The position numbers and the translations under genes are program-made. The notes beneath the pieces were generated by a model that did no database searches, was not told the DNA's origin, and worked only from the letters and a program-made list of their open reading frames with translations. DNA of 39,982 bases from positions 1 through 39,982 of the forward strand of contig JAFZMD010000008.1 in assembly GCA_017553445.1 (NCBI GenBank), in the 5' to 3' direction. The first letter of the stretch is position 1; each line of letters starts with the position of its first letter. This DNA comes from Methanobrevibacter sp. GTDB lineage: Archaea; Methanobacteriota; Methanobacteria; Methanobacteriales; Methanobacteriaceae. Shown here in pieces: positions 17,551-25,618 of this stretch.

Positions 17551-19464
17551 TTAATGAATTCTTACACAATCTAAATTAATAGGAGTCCTTGTTTCAATTT
17601 TATAACTTCTATGAATTGATGAAGCTAAGTCAACTGCTTTTTTAGGGTCTCCATGACAAGTAATGACTTTTTCTGGTCTTGGATTAAGCCTTTTAACATA
17701 TTCCATTAATTGTCTTCTGTTTGAGTGACCACTAAATCCATGGATGGTTTTAGTTTCCATATTGACATGGAATTCCTTGGTTCTTCCGTCATCATCTTCA
17801 AGAGGAACTTCTTTTCTTCCTTTCTGTATTCTTCTACCAAGTGAACCTTCAGACTGGTATCCTACAAAGATTAAAGTATTTCTTTCATCTTCACATAACC
17901 ATTTGAAGTATTCGACAGAATTACCTCCAGTTAACATACCAGAAGTTGATAAAATGATTGCAGGGTCTGGACTTTCAACAATATCTTTTCTTTGATTGTA
18001 GTTTTGAACTTTTTTAAACATGTCTGAGACAAATGGATTTCTTCCCATATGGAATATTTGGTCTCTTAAATCTTTACTTAGGTACTCTGGTCTGGCTGTG
18101 TGTATTGCTGTAGCTTCCCATATCATACCGTCAATATAGATTGGCACTTCATCAATCATTCCATGTCTCATGTATTCTTCAAGCACTACCATAAGTTCCT
18201 GTGCTCTTCCCACTGCAAATACTGGAACTAATACTTTTCCGCCACGTTTTAAGGTTTTATAGATTGTTTTCATCATTTCTTTTTCAGCGGAGTTTCTTGA
18301 TGGCTGAACGTCTTCTCTGCCACCATAAGTACTTTCCATAATGACAGTTTCGGCACGAGGGAATCTTATTGTTGCAGGTTCAAGTAATCTTGAAGGTTCA
18401 TATTTAAAGTCTCCGGTGTATACAAGGTTATATGCACCGTCTCCAATGTGCATATGTGAAATTGCTGAACCCAGGATGTGTCCTGCATTATGCAATGTTA
18501 ATCTGATGTCTGGAGAAATGTCAGTCACTTCACCATAATCTAGGGTGAGTGTATTTTTAATGGCCTTATGAATATCCTTTACATTAAAAGGCAAAGGATT
18601 TCCTTCTCTTTGAGCAATATCAATGTGATCCAATTGCAATAATGTTGTTAAATCTCTAGTAGGGGTTGTACAGTAAATTGGTCCTTCATATCCGTAATGA
18701 TAAAGGTATGGTACAAAACCGCAGTGATCTAAGTGTGCATGAGAAATAATGACAGCATCCAATTCTTCAATTGAGAATTCTGGAGCAGTTAAGTAAGGAA
18801 ATGCAGTCTTGTTGTCTGGTGCAGCTACATTAACACCACAATCTAATAAAACACGACTGTTTGGTGTTTGTAAAAGCATTGATGAACGCCCTACTTCTTT
18901 AAATCCGCCCATTGATGTTACTCTAGCCCAATCGTTAGGATATTTGCTTCCTTGGTGAATTTGACGTCCAAGTCTTTGTAATAATTTTTTCCTATCTTTA
19001 CTACTGTTTTTTAATGTAGTTCTAATTTTACCGATAACATCAGAACTGATAGGTGGGGTTCTTAAAATTTTAGGAGCCCAACCTGTATTTTTAACAATAT
19101 TTCTGGAGGTTGCTCCATATTTACCAATAACGAGTCCTGGTTTTTTAGCAGTAATTACAACTTCTCCAGTCACGGTATCAAAGTAAATATCAGTAATTTC
19201 AGCACCTTCAGGAACAATTTCATGAATTTTATTAATTGTGTCTTCAGGTTCGAGTAAAGCACTTTTGTCAGATCTGATAATTATTCTCTTTCTAAGCTCT
19301 TTTGCAAGTGATCTTACCAAATCACCATTTTCAGTAATAACTTGTGGATTTTTTGTATAAACTACTACTTCAGGTCCTTCAAATTCAACTTTTGAAACCT
19401 GTGTGTCTTTAGGTAGTTTAGCCAAAATCTCTTTTTTAATTTCATCTAAAATATCTGAAGTCAT
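17551..19464 (-). CDS. fttA: FttA/aCPSF1: KH, metallo-beta-lactamase, beta-CASP RNase and termination factor
   Basis: A 637-residue archaeal homologue of the CPSF73 3'-end endonuclease, shown in other archaea to act as the general transcription termination factor. The N-terminal KH region (about 1-145) has the GKYG loop near residue 114. The metallo-beta-lactamase domain has SHAHLDH with His242, His244, Asp246 and His247, [20 protein letters not shown] and ESTYGGR. The beta-CASP domain has [26 protein letters not shown] and [11 protein letters not shown]. All zinc-ligand motifs appear intact. AAGGGA precedes the ATG. The upstream 130 bases contain a long inverted repeat, described separately. 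It is downstream of psmB on the same strand. Confidence 0.94.
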   Translation of the reverse strand: MTSDILDEIKKEILAKLPKDTQVSKVEFEGPEVVVYTKNPQVITENGDLVRSLAKELRKRIIIRSDKSALLEPEDTINKIHEIVPEGAEITDIYFDTVTGEVVITAKKPGLVIGKYGATSRNIVKNTGWAPKILRTPPISSDVIGKIRTTLKNSSKDRKKLLQRLGRQIHQGSKYPNDWARVTSMGGFKEVGRSSMLLQTPNSRVLLDCGVNVAAPDNKTAFPYLTAPEFSIEELDAVIISHAHLDHCGFVPYLYHYGYEGPIYCTTPTRDLTTLLQLDHIDIAQREGNPLPFNVKDIHKAIKNTLTLDYGEVTDISPDIRLTLHNAGHILGSAISHMHIGDGAYNLVYTGDFKYEPSRLLEPATIRFPRAETVIMESTYGGREDVQPSRNSAEKEMMKTIYKTLKRGGKVLVPVFAVGRAQELMVVLEEYMRHGMIDEVPIYIDGMIWEATAIHTARPEYLSKDLRDQIFHMGRNPFVSDMFKKVQNYNQRKDIVESPDPAIILSTSGMLTGGNSVEYFKWLCEDERNTLIFVGYQSEGSLGRRIQKGRKEVPLEDDDGRTKEFHVNMETKTIHGFSGHSNRRQLMEYVKRLNPRPEKVITCHGDPKKAVDLASSIHRSYKIETRTPINLDCVRIH

Positions 19465-19480
19465 ATAATCCCTTCAAAAA

Positions 19481-19555
19481 AAGTGTAGTGTATTATAATG
19501 GGTTGTGAAAAGCTTTTAGCTATAATCAGTTAAATTTCACAAACCATGTACACTT
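19481..19555 (-). repeat. Long imperfect inverted repeat in the fttA upstream region
   Basis: AAGTGTA (19481-19487) is complementary to TACACTT (19549-19555). Inside it TTGTGAAA (19503-19510) pairs with TTTCACAA (19535-19542), extended by GG/CC across a bulge, and the loop holds AGCTTTTAGCT. On the minus strand it lies between psmB and fttA, next to TATA-like TTTTATATAATA, so it could be in the fttA leader, be a psmB terminator, or be an operator. Confidence 0.45.
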
Positions 19556-19598
19556 ATTATATAAAAAATTAGTTAGTTTATGAAAAATTAGTTATTGC

Positions 19599-20213
19599 TT
19601 AAATTTTCTCTAGAATCTCATTAATTTTTTCATTATCTAACATTTCAAAGCCGTCTTTATCCACTTTAGCAACAAGATATCCGTTACCTGAATATGTGTC
19701 ACGTTCAGCAGCAGCTCTTATAGCTCTTATAGCTATTTCAATTCCTTCGTCAGTTTTAAGGTCATTTCTGAATCTGTCTTCTAAAACACCGTATGCTACG
19801 ATAGAACCAGATCCAGTTGATATATAAGTATCTTCAATCATACCACCAGCCGGGTCGAGTGAATATAGGGAAGGCTTATCTCCATCCATACCACCGAGTA
19901 ATGTTTGAACATACATAGGTCCTGAACGTAATATGTTAGCAGTTAATGATGCGGCAGCTTTAACACTAATGGCATCGTTGTTTCTCATCTGATACAATGA
20001 AACTTCTGCTTCAATTATTTTCATTAAACTTTGTGCATCTCCAACGGAACCCGCTATGGTTGTTACGATGTGATCATCAATTTTAAATATTTTTTCTGCG
20101 ACTTTGTGAGCTACTAAGTTACCCATACTAGCTCTTCTTTCGCTTGCAAATACAACACCGTCTTCACGAGTGATACCTACGGTAGTTGTACCTTCTAAAA
20201 TTTTGTCATCCAT
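19599..20213 (-). CDS. psmB: Proteasome subunit beta
   Basis: A 204-residue catalytic subunit of the archaeal 20S proteasome. A short propeptide (MDDKILEG) precedes Thr9 in GTTTVGI, which becomes the N-terminal nucleophile after autocleavage. SERRASMGN contains the usual Asp/Glu-Arg-Arg-Ala-Ser segment, and GSVGDAQSL, YVQTLLGGMD, YISTGSGSIVAYGVLE and AAERDTYSGNG are family signatures. GAGGTG lies 7-12 bases before the ATG, and a TATA-like TTTTAAATA is upstream at about 20236-20250. Length is normal. Confidence 0.95.
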   Translation of the reverse strand: MDDKILEGTTTVGITREDGVVFASERRASMGNLVAHKVAEKIFKIDDHIVTTIAGSVGDAQSLMKIIEAEVSLYQMRNNDAISVKAAASLTANILRSGPMYVQTLLGGMDGDKPSLYSLDPAGGMIEDTYISTGSGSIVAYGVLEDRFRNDLKTDEGIEIAIRAIRAAAERDTYSGNGYLVAKVDKDGFEMLDNEKINEILEKI

Positions 20214-20381
20214 TTAAAAACACCTCTATAAGTATTTAAAATATACTCTAGGTAATCAATAAAATATTTGTAAATTTTATTTAAAATCAGAATCAATATG
20301 TAGTTTAAACTAACAATTAAAATATTAGCTATCTAAGTATATAAACTTTTCTTTAAAATTTTCTTGTATGATGGTTCATGT

Positions 20382-21248
20382 TTAAGAAATTACTTTTTTA
20401 ATTTCATTTTCTGATAGTCCGGTTATTTCAGAAATTGTTTTTAAGTCGCAATCCATGGAAATTAATCTATTTATGGTATTTTCAACTGTTAATTCCCCAT
20501 CATTGAATAAATCTTCAATTATTTCGAGTTTTCCTTCAGTTTTTCCTTCTATCTTTCCTTCTATTTTTCCTTCTTTTATTCCTTCTATTTTTCCTTCAGT
20601 TTTTCCTGCATTATAATTTTCTTGGATTGCTTCAGTTACACAATCTACTTTCATCATTAAATCACCTTGTATTTTTTTTCTCATAGGATCCCCTTTAGTA
20701 AAGTACATATTTCCTAGCATTAGTGCTATCCCGTAGACAGATTCTTTTATTGTTCGTGTATTATAATCTATTTGGTTCATTAATGCTGCAGTTTCTTCAA
20801 ACTGATGAATAATATTTTCTCGTCCTTGAACCATTATTGGTGTTAATGCTAGTTCGATTAATTCACTGTCGGTGAATTTTTCTTGTTTAATAATTTTTTG
20901 TTTAATATTACTTATAATTTCTCTTTCATCAATATTCAAAAGGGAGATTATGGGGAAAATAAAGGTATCCCAATCGTTTATTTTGTATTTTGCAAATTTT
21001 GAGTGTTCTGCTGTTGATATGACTGCAAAAATTATTTTTCTATTCTCAGGGTTTCTTTTAACATCAAAATTGGAAATATATGCTTTGAATCTTTTTTTGT
21101 CTTTTGTCCTAACTGGTGTACTTTGGAATTCTAGCATCAAAATAATGTCATTAATTCTTGCGATGAAATCAGGCCTATGTAAGGAGGGTTCTATTGCAAT
21201 TTGTTCTTCTGTTAGTATTTCAATTTCTGAGTTTTCATCAATTTTCAA
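20382..21248 (-). CDS. Rpn family PD-(D/E)XK nuclease / transposase-like protein
   Basis: A 288-residue protein (from TTG 21248) of the Rpn/YhgA-like PD-(D/E)XK family, whose studied members are DNA nucleases linked to RecA-independent recombination or phage defence. The catalytic pattern is visible as PDFIARI (Asp, about residue 27) and LMLEFQST (Glu-x-Gln, about 40). The middle is helical (KQKIIKQEKFTDSELIELAL). Near residues 213-240 lie repeated xEGK tetrapeptides, followed by a C-terminal helix-turn segment (LKTISEITGLSENEI). TTG is the first standard start, but open sequence continues 29 codons further up to an ATT with a strong ribosome site, so the N-terminus is uncertain. It looks accessory compared with its neighbours. 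Confidence 0.75.
   Translation of the reverse strand: MKIDENSEIEILTEEQIAIEPSLHRPDFIARINDIILMLEFQSTPVRTKDKKRFKAYISNFDVKRNPENRKIIFAVISTAEHSKFAKYKINDWDTFIFPIISLLNIDEREIISNIKQKIIKQEKFTDSELIELALTPIMVQGRENIIHQFEETAALMNQIDYNTRTIKESVYGIALMLGNMYFTKGDPMRKKIQGDLMMKVDCVTEAIQENYNAGKTEGKIEGIKEGKIEGKIEGKTEGKLEIIEDLFNDGELTVENTINRLISMDCDLKTISEITGLSENEIKKVIS
20529..20612 (-). repeat. Seven tandem 12-base units inside the Rpn-like gene
   Basis: Plus-strand units of the type TTTTCCTTCTAT repeat seven times without a gap (20529-20612), with one to four changes each. On the coding strand they encode tetrapeptides of the xEGK type. The unit length keeps frame, so copy-number change would alter length but not disrupt the protein. 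Confidence 0.85.
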
Positions 21249-21335
21249 GTTTAAATCTGTTAAGATTATTTTAATGAATTCTTTTAAGTATTCATTCGAA
21301 ATAAACTTGAATGTGTTGTCTTGTCCTTGAGTAAT

Positions 21336-21347
21336 GTTATCACCTCT
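21336..21347 (-). promoter_or_regulatory. Strong ribosome binding site leading to an ATT codon
   Basis: On the minus strand AGAGGTGAT (21347-21339) precedes AAC and then ATT (21335-21333), in frame with the Rpn-like gene 29 codons before its TTG. No ATG, GTG or TTG lies at the right distance in any frame. The matching TATA-like TTTAAATA is at about 21370-21378. Confidence 0.55.
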
Positions 21348-21500
21348 AATTCATTAATATTGTTTTTGAACTATTTAAATTAGTTTGTTTTTAATTATAA
21401 CAATTTTTATCGCTTAAATCAATATTTACGACATAAGGAAATATTTATTTCACAGGACAATATTTATCACTTGGAACAATTTTTTCCTCTTGAGACAATT

Positions 21501-21508
21501 TTTAAATA
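21501..21508 (+). promoter_or_regulatory. TATA box of the Taw2-like gene, probably leaderless
   Basis: TTTAAATA at 21501-21508 lies about 28 bases before ATG 21534, and no Shine-Dalgarno sequence is present, so transcription probably starts at or next to the start codon. Confidence 0.5.
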
Positions 21509-21533
21509 TAATTCAATCCATATATATTTTTCA

Positions 21534-22256
21534 ATGAAATATAAAAAAATCGGAGATATTTTAATTTTAAATGATAATCCTGGAAATTTAAATGAATTGG
21601 CTAGGAAACATAATGTAAAGACTATAATGCAGATAGACCATATCCAAGGAACAAAAAGGGAACCTGTCTATAATGTTTTATATGGCAGTGAAACGGAAAC
21701 GATTAATCGGGAAAACAAATGCTTGTTTAAACTTGATTTATCAAAGGTAATGTGGTCAAAAGGCAATGTCAACGAACGCTTGCGAATTGCTAAATTGGTT
21801 GAAGATGAGGAAACTGTTTTGGACATGTTTGCAGGTATCGGTTATTTTTCCGTTCCTATTGGTGTTCATTCAAATGCAAAGGAAGTGATTTCCATTGAAA
21901 TCAATCCTAATTCTTATTATTATTTATGTGAAAATATTAAATTGAATAAATGTGATAATATAACTCCTGTTTTGGGGGACTGTTTGGTTGAAACCCCTAA
22001 TTTTAAAGCGGACCGTATTTTAATGGGTTATGTTAAAACCACCCATCACTATCTAAAAGTCGCCATTAACAGTTTGAATAAAGGGGGAATAATCCATTAT
22101 CATGAAACTGTTCCCGAAAAGTTAATGGAAACAAGGCCTATTTTACGCATAAGGCAGGCTGCAGGCGATAGGCAAGTGGAATTGTTAAAAATAAATAAGA
22201 TTAAAAAATATTCTCCTGGTGTATGGCATGTTGTCATTGATGCTTTAATAGATTAA
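21534..22256 (+). CDS. taw2: Taw2/Trm5-family tRNA wyosine transferase
   Basis: A 240-residue class I SAM enzyme of the Trm5/TYW2 family, most like Taw2, which transfers the aminocarboxypropyl group of SAM to 4-demethylwyosine at G37 of tRNA-Phe. Motifs: N-terminal KKIGDILIL, LFKLDLSKVMWSKGN, SAM-binding VLDMFAGIGYFSVPIG, and MGYVKTTHHYL where Trm5 methylases have an N-(L/P)-P motif; this favours Taw2. Start ATG 21534 is preferred to 21471 because the family begins with KYxxIGDI and a TATA box is correctly placed; the longer start adds 21 unrelated residues. Its 3' end overlaps cofG on the other strand by 23 bases. Confidence 0.82.
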   Translation: MKYKKIGDILILNDNPGNLNELARKHNVKTIMQIDHIQGTKREPVYNVLYGSETETINRENKCLFKLDLSKVMWSKGNVNERLRIAKLVEDEETVLDMFAGIGYFSVPIGVHSNAKEVISIEINPNSYYYLCENIKLNKCDNITPVLGDCLVETPNFKADRILMGYVKTTHHYLKVAINSLNKGGIIHYHETVPEKLMETRPILRIRQAAGDRQVELLKINKIKKYSPGVWHVVIDALID

Positions 22257-23331
22257 GTGTCTTTTCCAGTAACTTTTCATTCAGCCATTCATCATTTACG
22301 TATTTTTCATAAACGCATAATCTTTCTGTTAACTCAAAGCCTGCATCAACAGTCAATTCATTTAAAACGTCTAATGTCGGCCATGGAGAAGTTGGATTAA
22401 CATAATCAACGCTTACGGGAGATACTCCGCCCCAATCATCAGCTCCACATAATAAAAATACCTGAGCAGTATCAAAATTTAAGTTAGGTGGAACTTGAAT
22501 ACTGACGTCGGTATCACAGAACAATAATGTTGCAGCGCTTACGGTACGAATCATGTCTAAAAGGCTTGGCTCAGGTGAGTCTTTCATTTCAATATTGGGC
22601 GTTGACGTAAAGTTTTGTATGATTATTTCCTGAATATGGCCGTATTTGTCATAAATTTCACGGATATCAAACAATGATTCGACGATTTCTTCTTTTGTCT
22701 CGCCAATGCCTATTAAAATGCCTGTTGTGTATGGTATTTTCAATTTTCCTGCATTGGATATTGTTTCAAGTCTTAATGCAGGATCTTTTCCAGGACTCTT
22801 TTTATGTGCCGGAAGCTCCATCAACCTTTTTGATGAATTTTCAAGCATAAGTCCCATGGATACATTGACTTCTTTTAGTTTTTTCAATGCATCATATGAA
22901 AAGTTTCCTCCATTTGTGTGGGGCAGTAAGTTGGTTTCATTCAGCGTCATCTGGCAAATGTCAACAATATAGTCAATCATATTGTCATAGCCAAATGTAT
23001 TCAATCTTTTTAAAACCACTTCCTCTTCATCGGCATCTTCACCAAAAGTAAATAATGCTTCCTTACATCCCTTTTCTTCAGCTATTTTCAATTCTTCCAA
23101 AACTTCTTCTTTAGTTTTTAAAATAATGGCGTTTTTATCTGTAGGATTTTTTTTAAAATTACAGTATCCGCAATCATTTCTACAGATTTCAGTTAATGGG
23201 ATAAAGATATTTTTAGAATAAGTAATGAGATTATTCTTTCGATATTGTCCTGCCTCTGCCATATATTTTAGTATATCTTGACCCTTTGCATTCAATACTG
23301 AAAGAATATCTTCTTTGGAATATTTTATCAT
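22234..23331 (-). CDS. cofG: F0 synthase subunit CofG (radical SAM)
   Basis: A 365-residue radical SAM subunit that, with CofH, makes 7,8-didemethyl-8-hydroxy-5-deazariboflavin (F0), the chromophore of coenzyme F420. The cluster motif is CRNDCGYC with Cys50, Cys54 and Cys57 in IFIPLTEICRNDCGYCNFKK. Further marks are FTFGEDADEEEV (about 113-124), PHTNGGNFSYD, ALRLETISNAGKLKIPYTTGILIGIGE, IQNF (about 239) and a C-terminal LCGADDWGGVSPVSVDYVNP. Length is normal. Its ATG overlaps the stop of the upstream 148-residue gene as ATGA. cofH is not in the window. Confidence 0.94.
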   Translation of the reverse strand: MIKYSKEDILSVLNAKGQDILKYMAEAGQYRKNNLITYSKNIFIPLTEICRNDCGYCNFKKNPTDKNAIILKTKEEVLEELKIAEEKGCKEALFTFGEDADEEEVVLKRLNTFGYDNMIDYIVDICQMTLNETNLLPHTNGGNFSYDALKKLKEVNVSMGLMLENSSKRLMELPAHKKSPGKDPALRLETISNAGKLKIPYTTGILIGIGETKEEIVESLFDIREIYDKYGHIQEIIIQNFTSTPNIEMKDSPEPSLLDMIRTVSAATLLFCDTDVSIQVPPNLNFDTAQVFLLCGADDWGGVSPVSVDYVNPTSPWPTLDVLNELTVDAGFELTERLCVYEKYVNDEWLNEKLLEKTLNLLKHQ

Positions 23332-23774
23332 TTTTTCTCTTCTTTTTCGGAAACAGTCACTTCAACATATAGTGGTGGAATTTCGTTTTTATCTTCCCAT
23401 ATTGCGATAATGACATCAAAACCGGGGAGTTCAAAAACTTTATAAACAACTACAAGCCCCATTGATTCCAGTTCTTCCTTCACTCTGGAAAAACCTCTAT
23501 TATCAACATTTACAGTTGTCAATTCGCTTTCTTTTATATGTTTGTCTCCAGATTTTAAAATTTCTTGGATTTTATCGGAATTTGCTGGAACTTCAGTACC
23601 GCCAAGCTCTTTTCCAATTTCTAAAACCTTATCTTCCATTTCAGCAATTGGTATGATTTTTCTTGAGCGGCTTCTTACTATTAATATTTTATCGTTATCG
23701 ATAGCTGGGCGTGATCCTTTAAAGGAATCAAAAAAGCCCATTACACTTCCTGCTATTTCGTATTTTCTTTGCAT
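23328..23774 (-). CDS. Small protein between mptA and cofG, unknown function
   Basis: A 148-residue soluble alpha/beta protein with no cysteines, no signal peptide and no membrane segment. It has a basic stretch ILIVRSRSRKIIP near residue 31, a helix KVLEIGKELGG, and a C-terminal strand pair VVVYKVFELPGFDVIIAIW (about 111-129). It may belong to a methanogen-specific DUF (DUF2120 comes to mind), but I cannot confirm this. It starts 12 bases after mptA and its stop overlaps the cofG start as ATGA, so it sits inside a cofactor operon (methanopterin and F420). A role tied to that metabolism is inference only. Confidence 0.65.
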   Translation of the reverse strand: MQRKYEIAGSVMGFFDSFKGSRPAIDNDKILIVRSRSRKIIPIAEMEDKVLEIGKELGGTEVPANSDKIQEILKSGDKHIKESELTTVNVDNRGFSRVKEELESMGLVVVYKVFELPGFDVIIAIWEDKNEIPPLYVEVTVSEKEEKK

Positions 23775-23786
23775 TACATCAAGTCC

Positions 23787-24725
23787 TTACAAGTTCAACT
23801 CTTCTTTTAATTCGCCCATTGTTGTTACTTTTTCTGCAAATGCGTTATGTCTGTGTATACTTTCTTGATTTTCTTGGCGTGAAGTAATTAATGTGTCGTC
23901 AGGTAAATCTGAGTATTTGTCTGCAATCATTTCCATCATGTTTCTAACACAGTCTTCAACGAAAACAGGATTTTTGTGTGCATTCATTACAGTTGCATTT
24001 TCATCAGGTCTTTTGAGGAGTTCACATACTGGAGATGACATTGATTTTTCAATAATTTCAATTATGTCTTCTCCTTTAACTTCCCATCCTTCAGGCACTT
24101 CAATTAATAATGTTCCCACTCCTCTTTGGTTGTGTGATGCAAATGTTACTGTATCAAGTACCTTTTGTGTGGTTTCTTCATCTAAAAATTCCAATAATTT
24201 ATTTTTATCGGATTCTCTTACAGATTCCTGTGCACATGGACAAACTGTCATTCCAATCAATTCTGCACCGATACTTTTTCTAATTTCAACGTTGCCTTCA
24301 TCATCTCTTAAACCAACGGCTTTTGCCTTAAGGTTCGCCATTTCCTGAGTTTCATGTTTGGTAACTGGAGACTCGCGCATGAACATGTAATCGGTAGTCA
24401 TGGAAATTTCAACACGTTTTGCGTATTCGTGTTTGTCCATCATTTTTTCAACAATCTTAGCACATAATGATTCTACTCCAACGTTATTGTCTTTTGATAC
24501 ACTGTCTAAAACTTCACTGATTGCTTCAGGGTTTCTTGACATATGGACTCCTTTTTGATTAAAAGGCAAATCTACAAATGCATCAAATGTTGGTAATAGA
24601 ATTATCGGCCTTTTATTATGTCTTTTAAGTTGCAAAAGTTTTTTAACACCTGTTACTCCTACTCTGGTTAATTTTATAGGAATATTTGGTGTGTCATCTT
24701 GCGTATCCGGTAAACAAATTGCCAA
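23787..24725 (-). CDS. mptA: GTP cyclohydrolase MptA (Fe(II)-dependent, FolE2 family)
   Basis: A 312-residue enzyme that converts GTP to 7,8-dihydroneopterin 2',3'-cyclic phosphate, the first step of tetrahydromethanopterin synthesis. It opens with LPDTQDDTPNIPIKLTRVGV, as in other archaeal members, and has FDAFVDLPFNQKGVHMSRNPE (about 48-68), IGMTVCPCAQ with the metal-site cysteines (about 158-167), and SHNQRG at about 196-201. Length is typical. It is first of a likely mptA-unknown-cofG transcript; the 225-base AT-rich region upstream holds its promoter. Confidence 0.94.
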   Translation of the reverse strand: MAICLPDTQDDTPNIPIKLTRVGVTGVKKLLQLKRHNKRPIILLPTFDAFVDLPFNQKGVHMSRNPEAISEVLDSVSKDNNVGVESLCAKIVEKMMDKHEYAKRVEISMTTDYMFMRESPVTKHETQEMANLKAKAVGLRDDEGNVEIRKSIGAELIGMTVCPCAQESVRESDKNKLLEFLDEETTQKVLDTVTFASHNQRGVGTLLIEVPEGWEVKGEDIIEIIEKSMSSPVCELLKRPDENATVMNAHKNPVFVEDCVRNMMEMIADKYSDLPDDTLITSRQENQESIHRHNAFAEKVTTMGELKEELNL

Positions 24726-24928
24726 TTTTATAACCTCTAATAATATTTAATACTATAACTTTTAGTTCTTAACATATTTAAACATGTTAGTTTATATATA
24801 AAAAATAGTTTTATTTTTCCAATAAAATTGTTATTTTTTTAAAATTTTTAGAAAAAATAGTTTAAATGTTTTGATTTTTTAAATACTTATATTTAATTCT
24901 ACAAGCAATTTTCAAATAAAAATAAGTG

Positions 24929-24950
24929 TACAGTAGTATTAACTACTGTA
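24929..24950. terminator. Perfect hairpin at the 3' end of the Lrp gene
   Basis: TACAGTAGT (24929-24937) and ACTACTGTA (24942-24950) form a 9-bp stem with a 4-base loop just past the stop codon at 24952. On the minus strand it is followed by ACTTATTTTTA, suiting a terminator for the Lrp gene; on the plus strand it precedes no gene. Confidence 0.55.
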
Positions 24951-24951
24951 T

Positions 24952-25428
24952 TTATAAAATATTGGATGAACCCATATCTTCTTTAATTACATCAAGAACG
25001 GTTTGTGTGTATGTTCTTTCTATAATTGGGTCTTTCAATAATTCTTTAATAAAAGTGTTTAATTCATTAGTGTTTCTGAATTTAGCTATTAAAAATGCAT
25101 CATACTCTCCAGTAACATCGTATATTCCTACAACATTTTTATTGAAGAAAGTTTTTTCTTCCCAGTTTTTGAGTTTTCCGCCTTTAACTCTCACTCCAAT
25201 AATTGTTGTTAAAACGAAACCCAATTTTTCATGATCAATCACTGGTGAAAATTTCTTTATGACTCCAGTTTTAACCATTTTGTCAATACGGTTGTGGATA
25301 GTTCCAACAGATACATCTAAATCTCTGGATATTTGTCTGTAAGATGTTCTAACATCTTTGTTGATGATTTTCAATATTTTAACATCGGTATCATCTAGTT
25401 TTACTATGTTATCTTTTTCCTTAACCAT
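24952..25428 (-). CDS. Lrp/AsnC-family transcriptional regulator
   Basis: A 158-residue DNA-binding regulator. An N-terminal winged helix-turn-helix (about residues 10-65) is typical: LDDTDVKILKIINKD, then SYRQISRDLDVSVGTIHNRIDKM as helix-turn-helix. The C-terminal RAM/AsnC domain (about 75-145) with VVGIYDVTGEYDAFLIAKF would bind an effector, often an amino acid, and drive oligomerisation. GGAGGG lies about 8 bases before the ATG. It is flanked by promoter-like AT-rich gaps, so it is probably transcribed alone and may control itself. Targets are not visible; the neighbouring mptA and trm1 are candidates only by position. Confidence 0.88.
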   Translation of the reverse strand: MVKEKDNIVKLDDTDVKILKIINKDVRTSYRQISRDLDVSVGTIHNRIDKMVKTGVIKKFSPVIDHEKLGFVLTTIIGVRVKGGKLKNWEEKTFFNKNVVGIYDVTGEYDAFLIAKFRNTNELNTFIKELLKDPIIERTYTQTVLDVIKEDMGSSNIL

Positions 25429-25618
25429 TAGTTATACCCTCCGTTGTATATATATTTTATAATATAATTTTATACTATAATATTATTTAAAGATTATGTA
25501 TTTTTTTTAGTTATTTTAATGGTTTTTACTAGAATATTTTAATGTAATATAAATTTGATGGATTCATATGGCGATTTCATTGTTATGTTATATCATGTTT
25601 AGATATTAATTTATTTTG

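Noticed and set aside
20529..20612. CRISPR-like array from the 12-base tandem units.
   Set aside because: Units are contiguous with no spacers, too short, and lie in frame inside a coding sequence.
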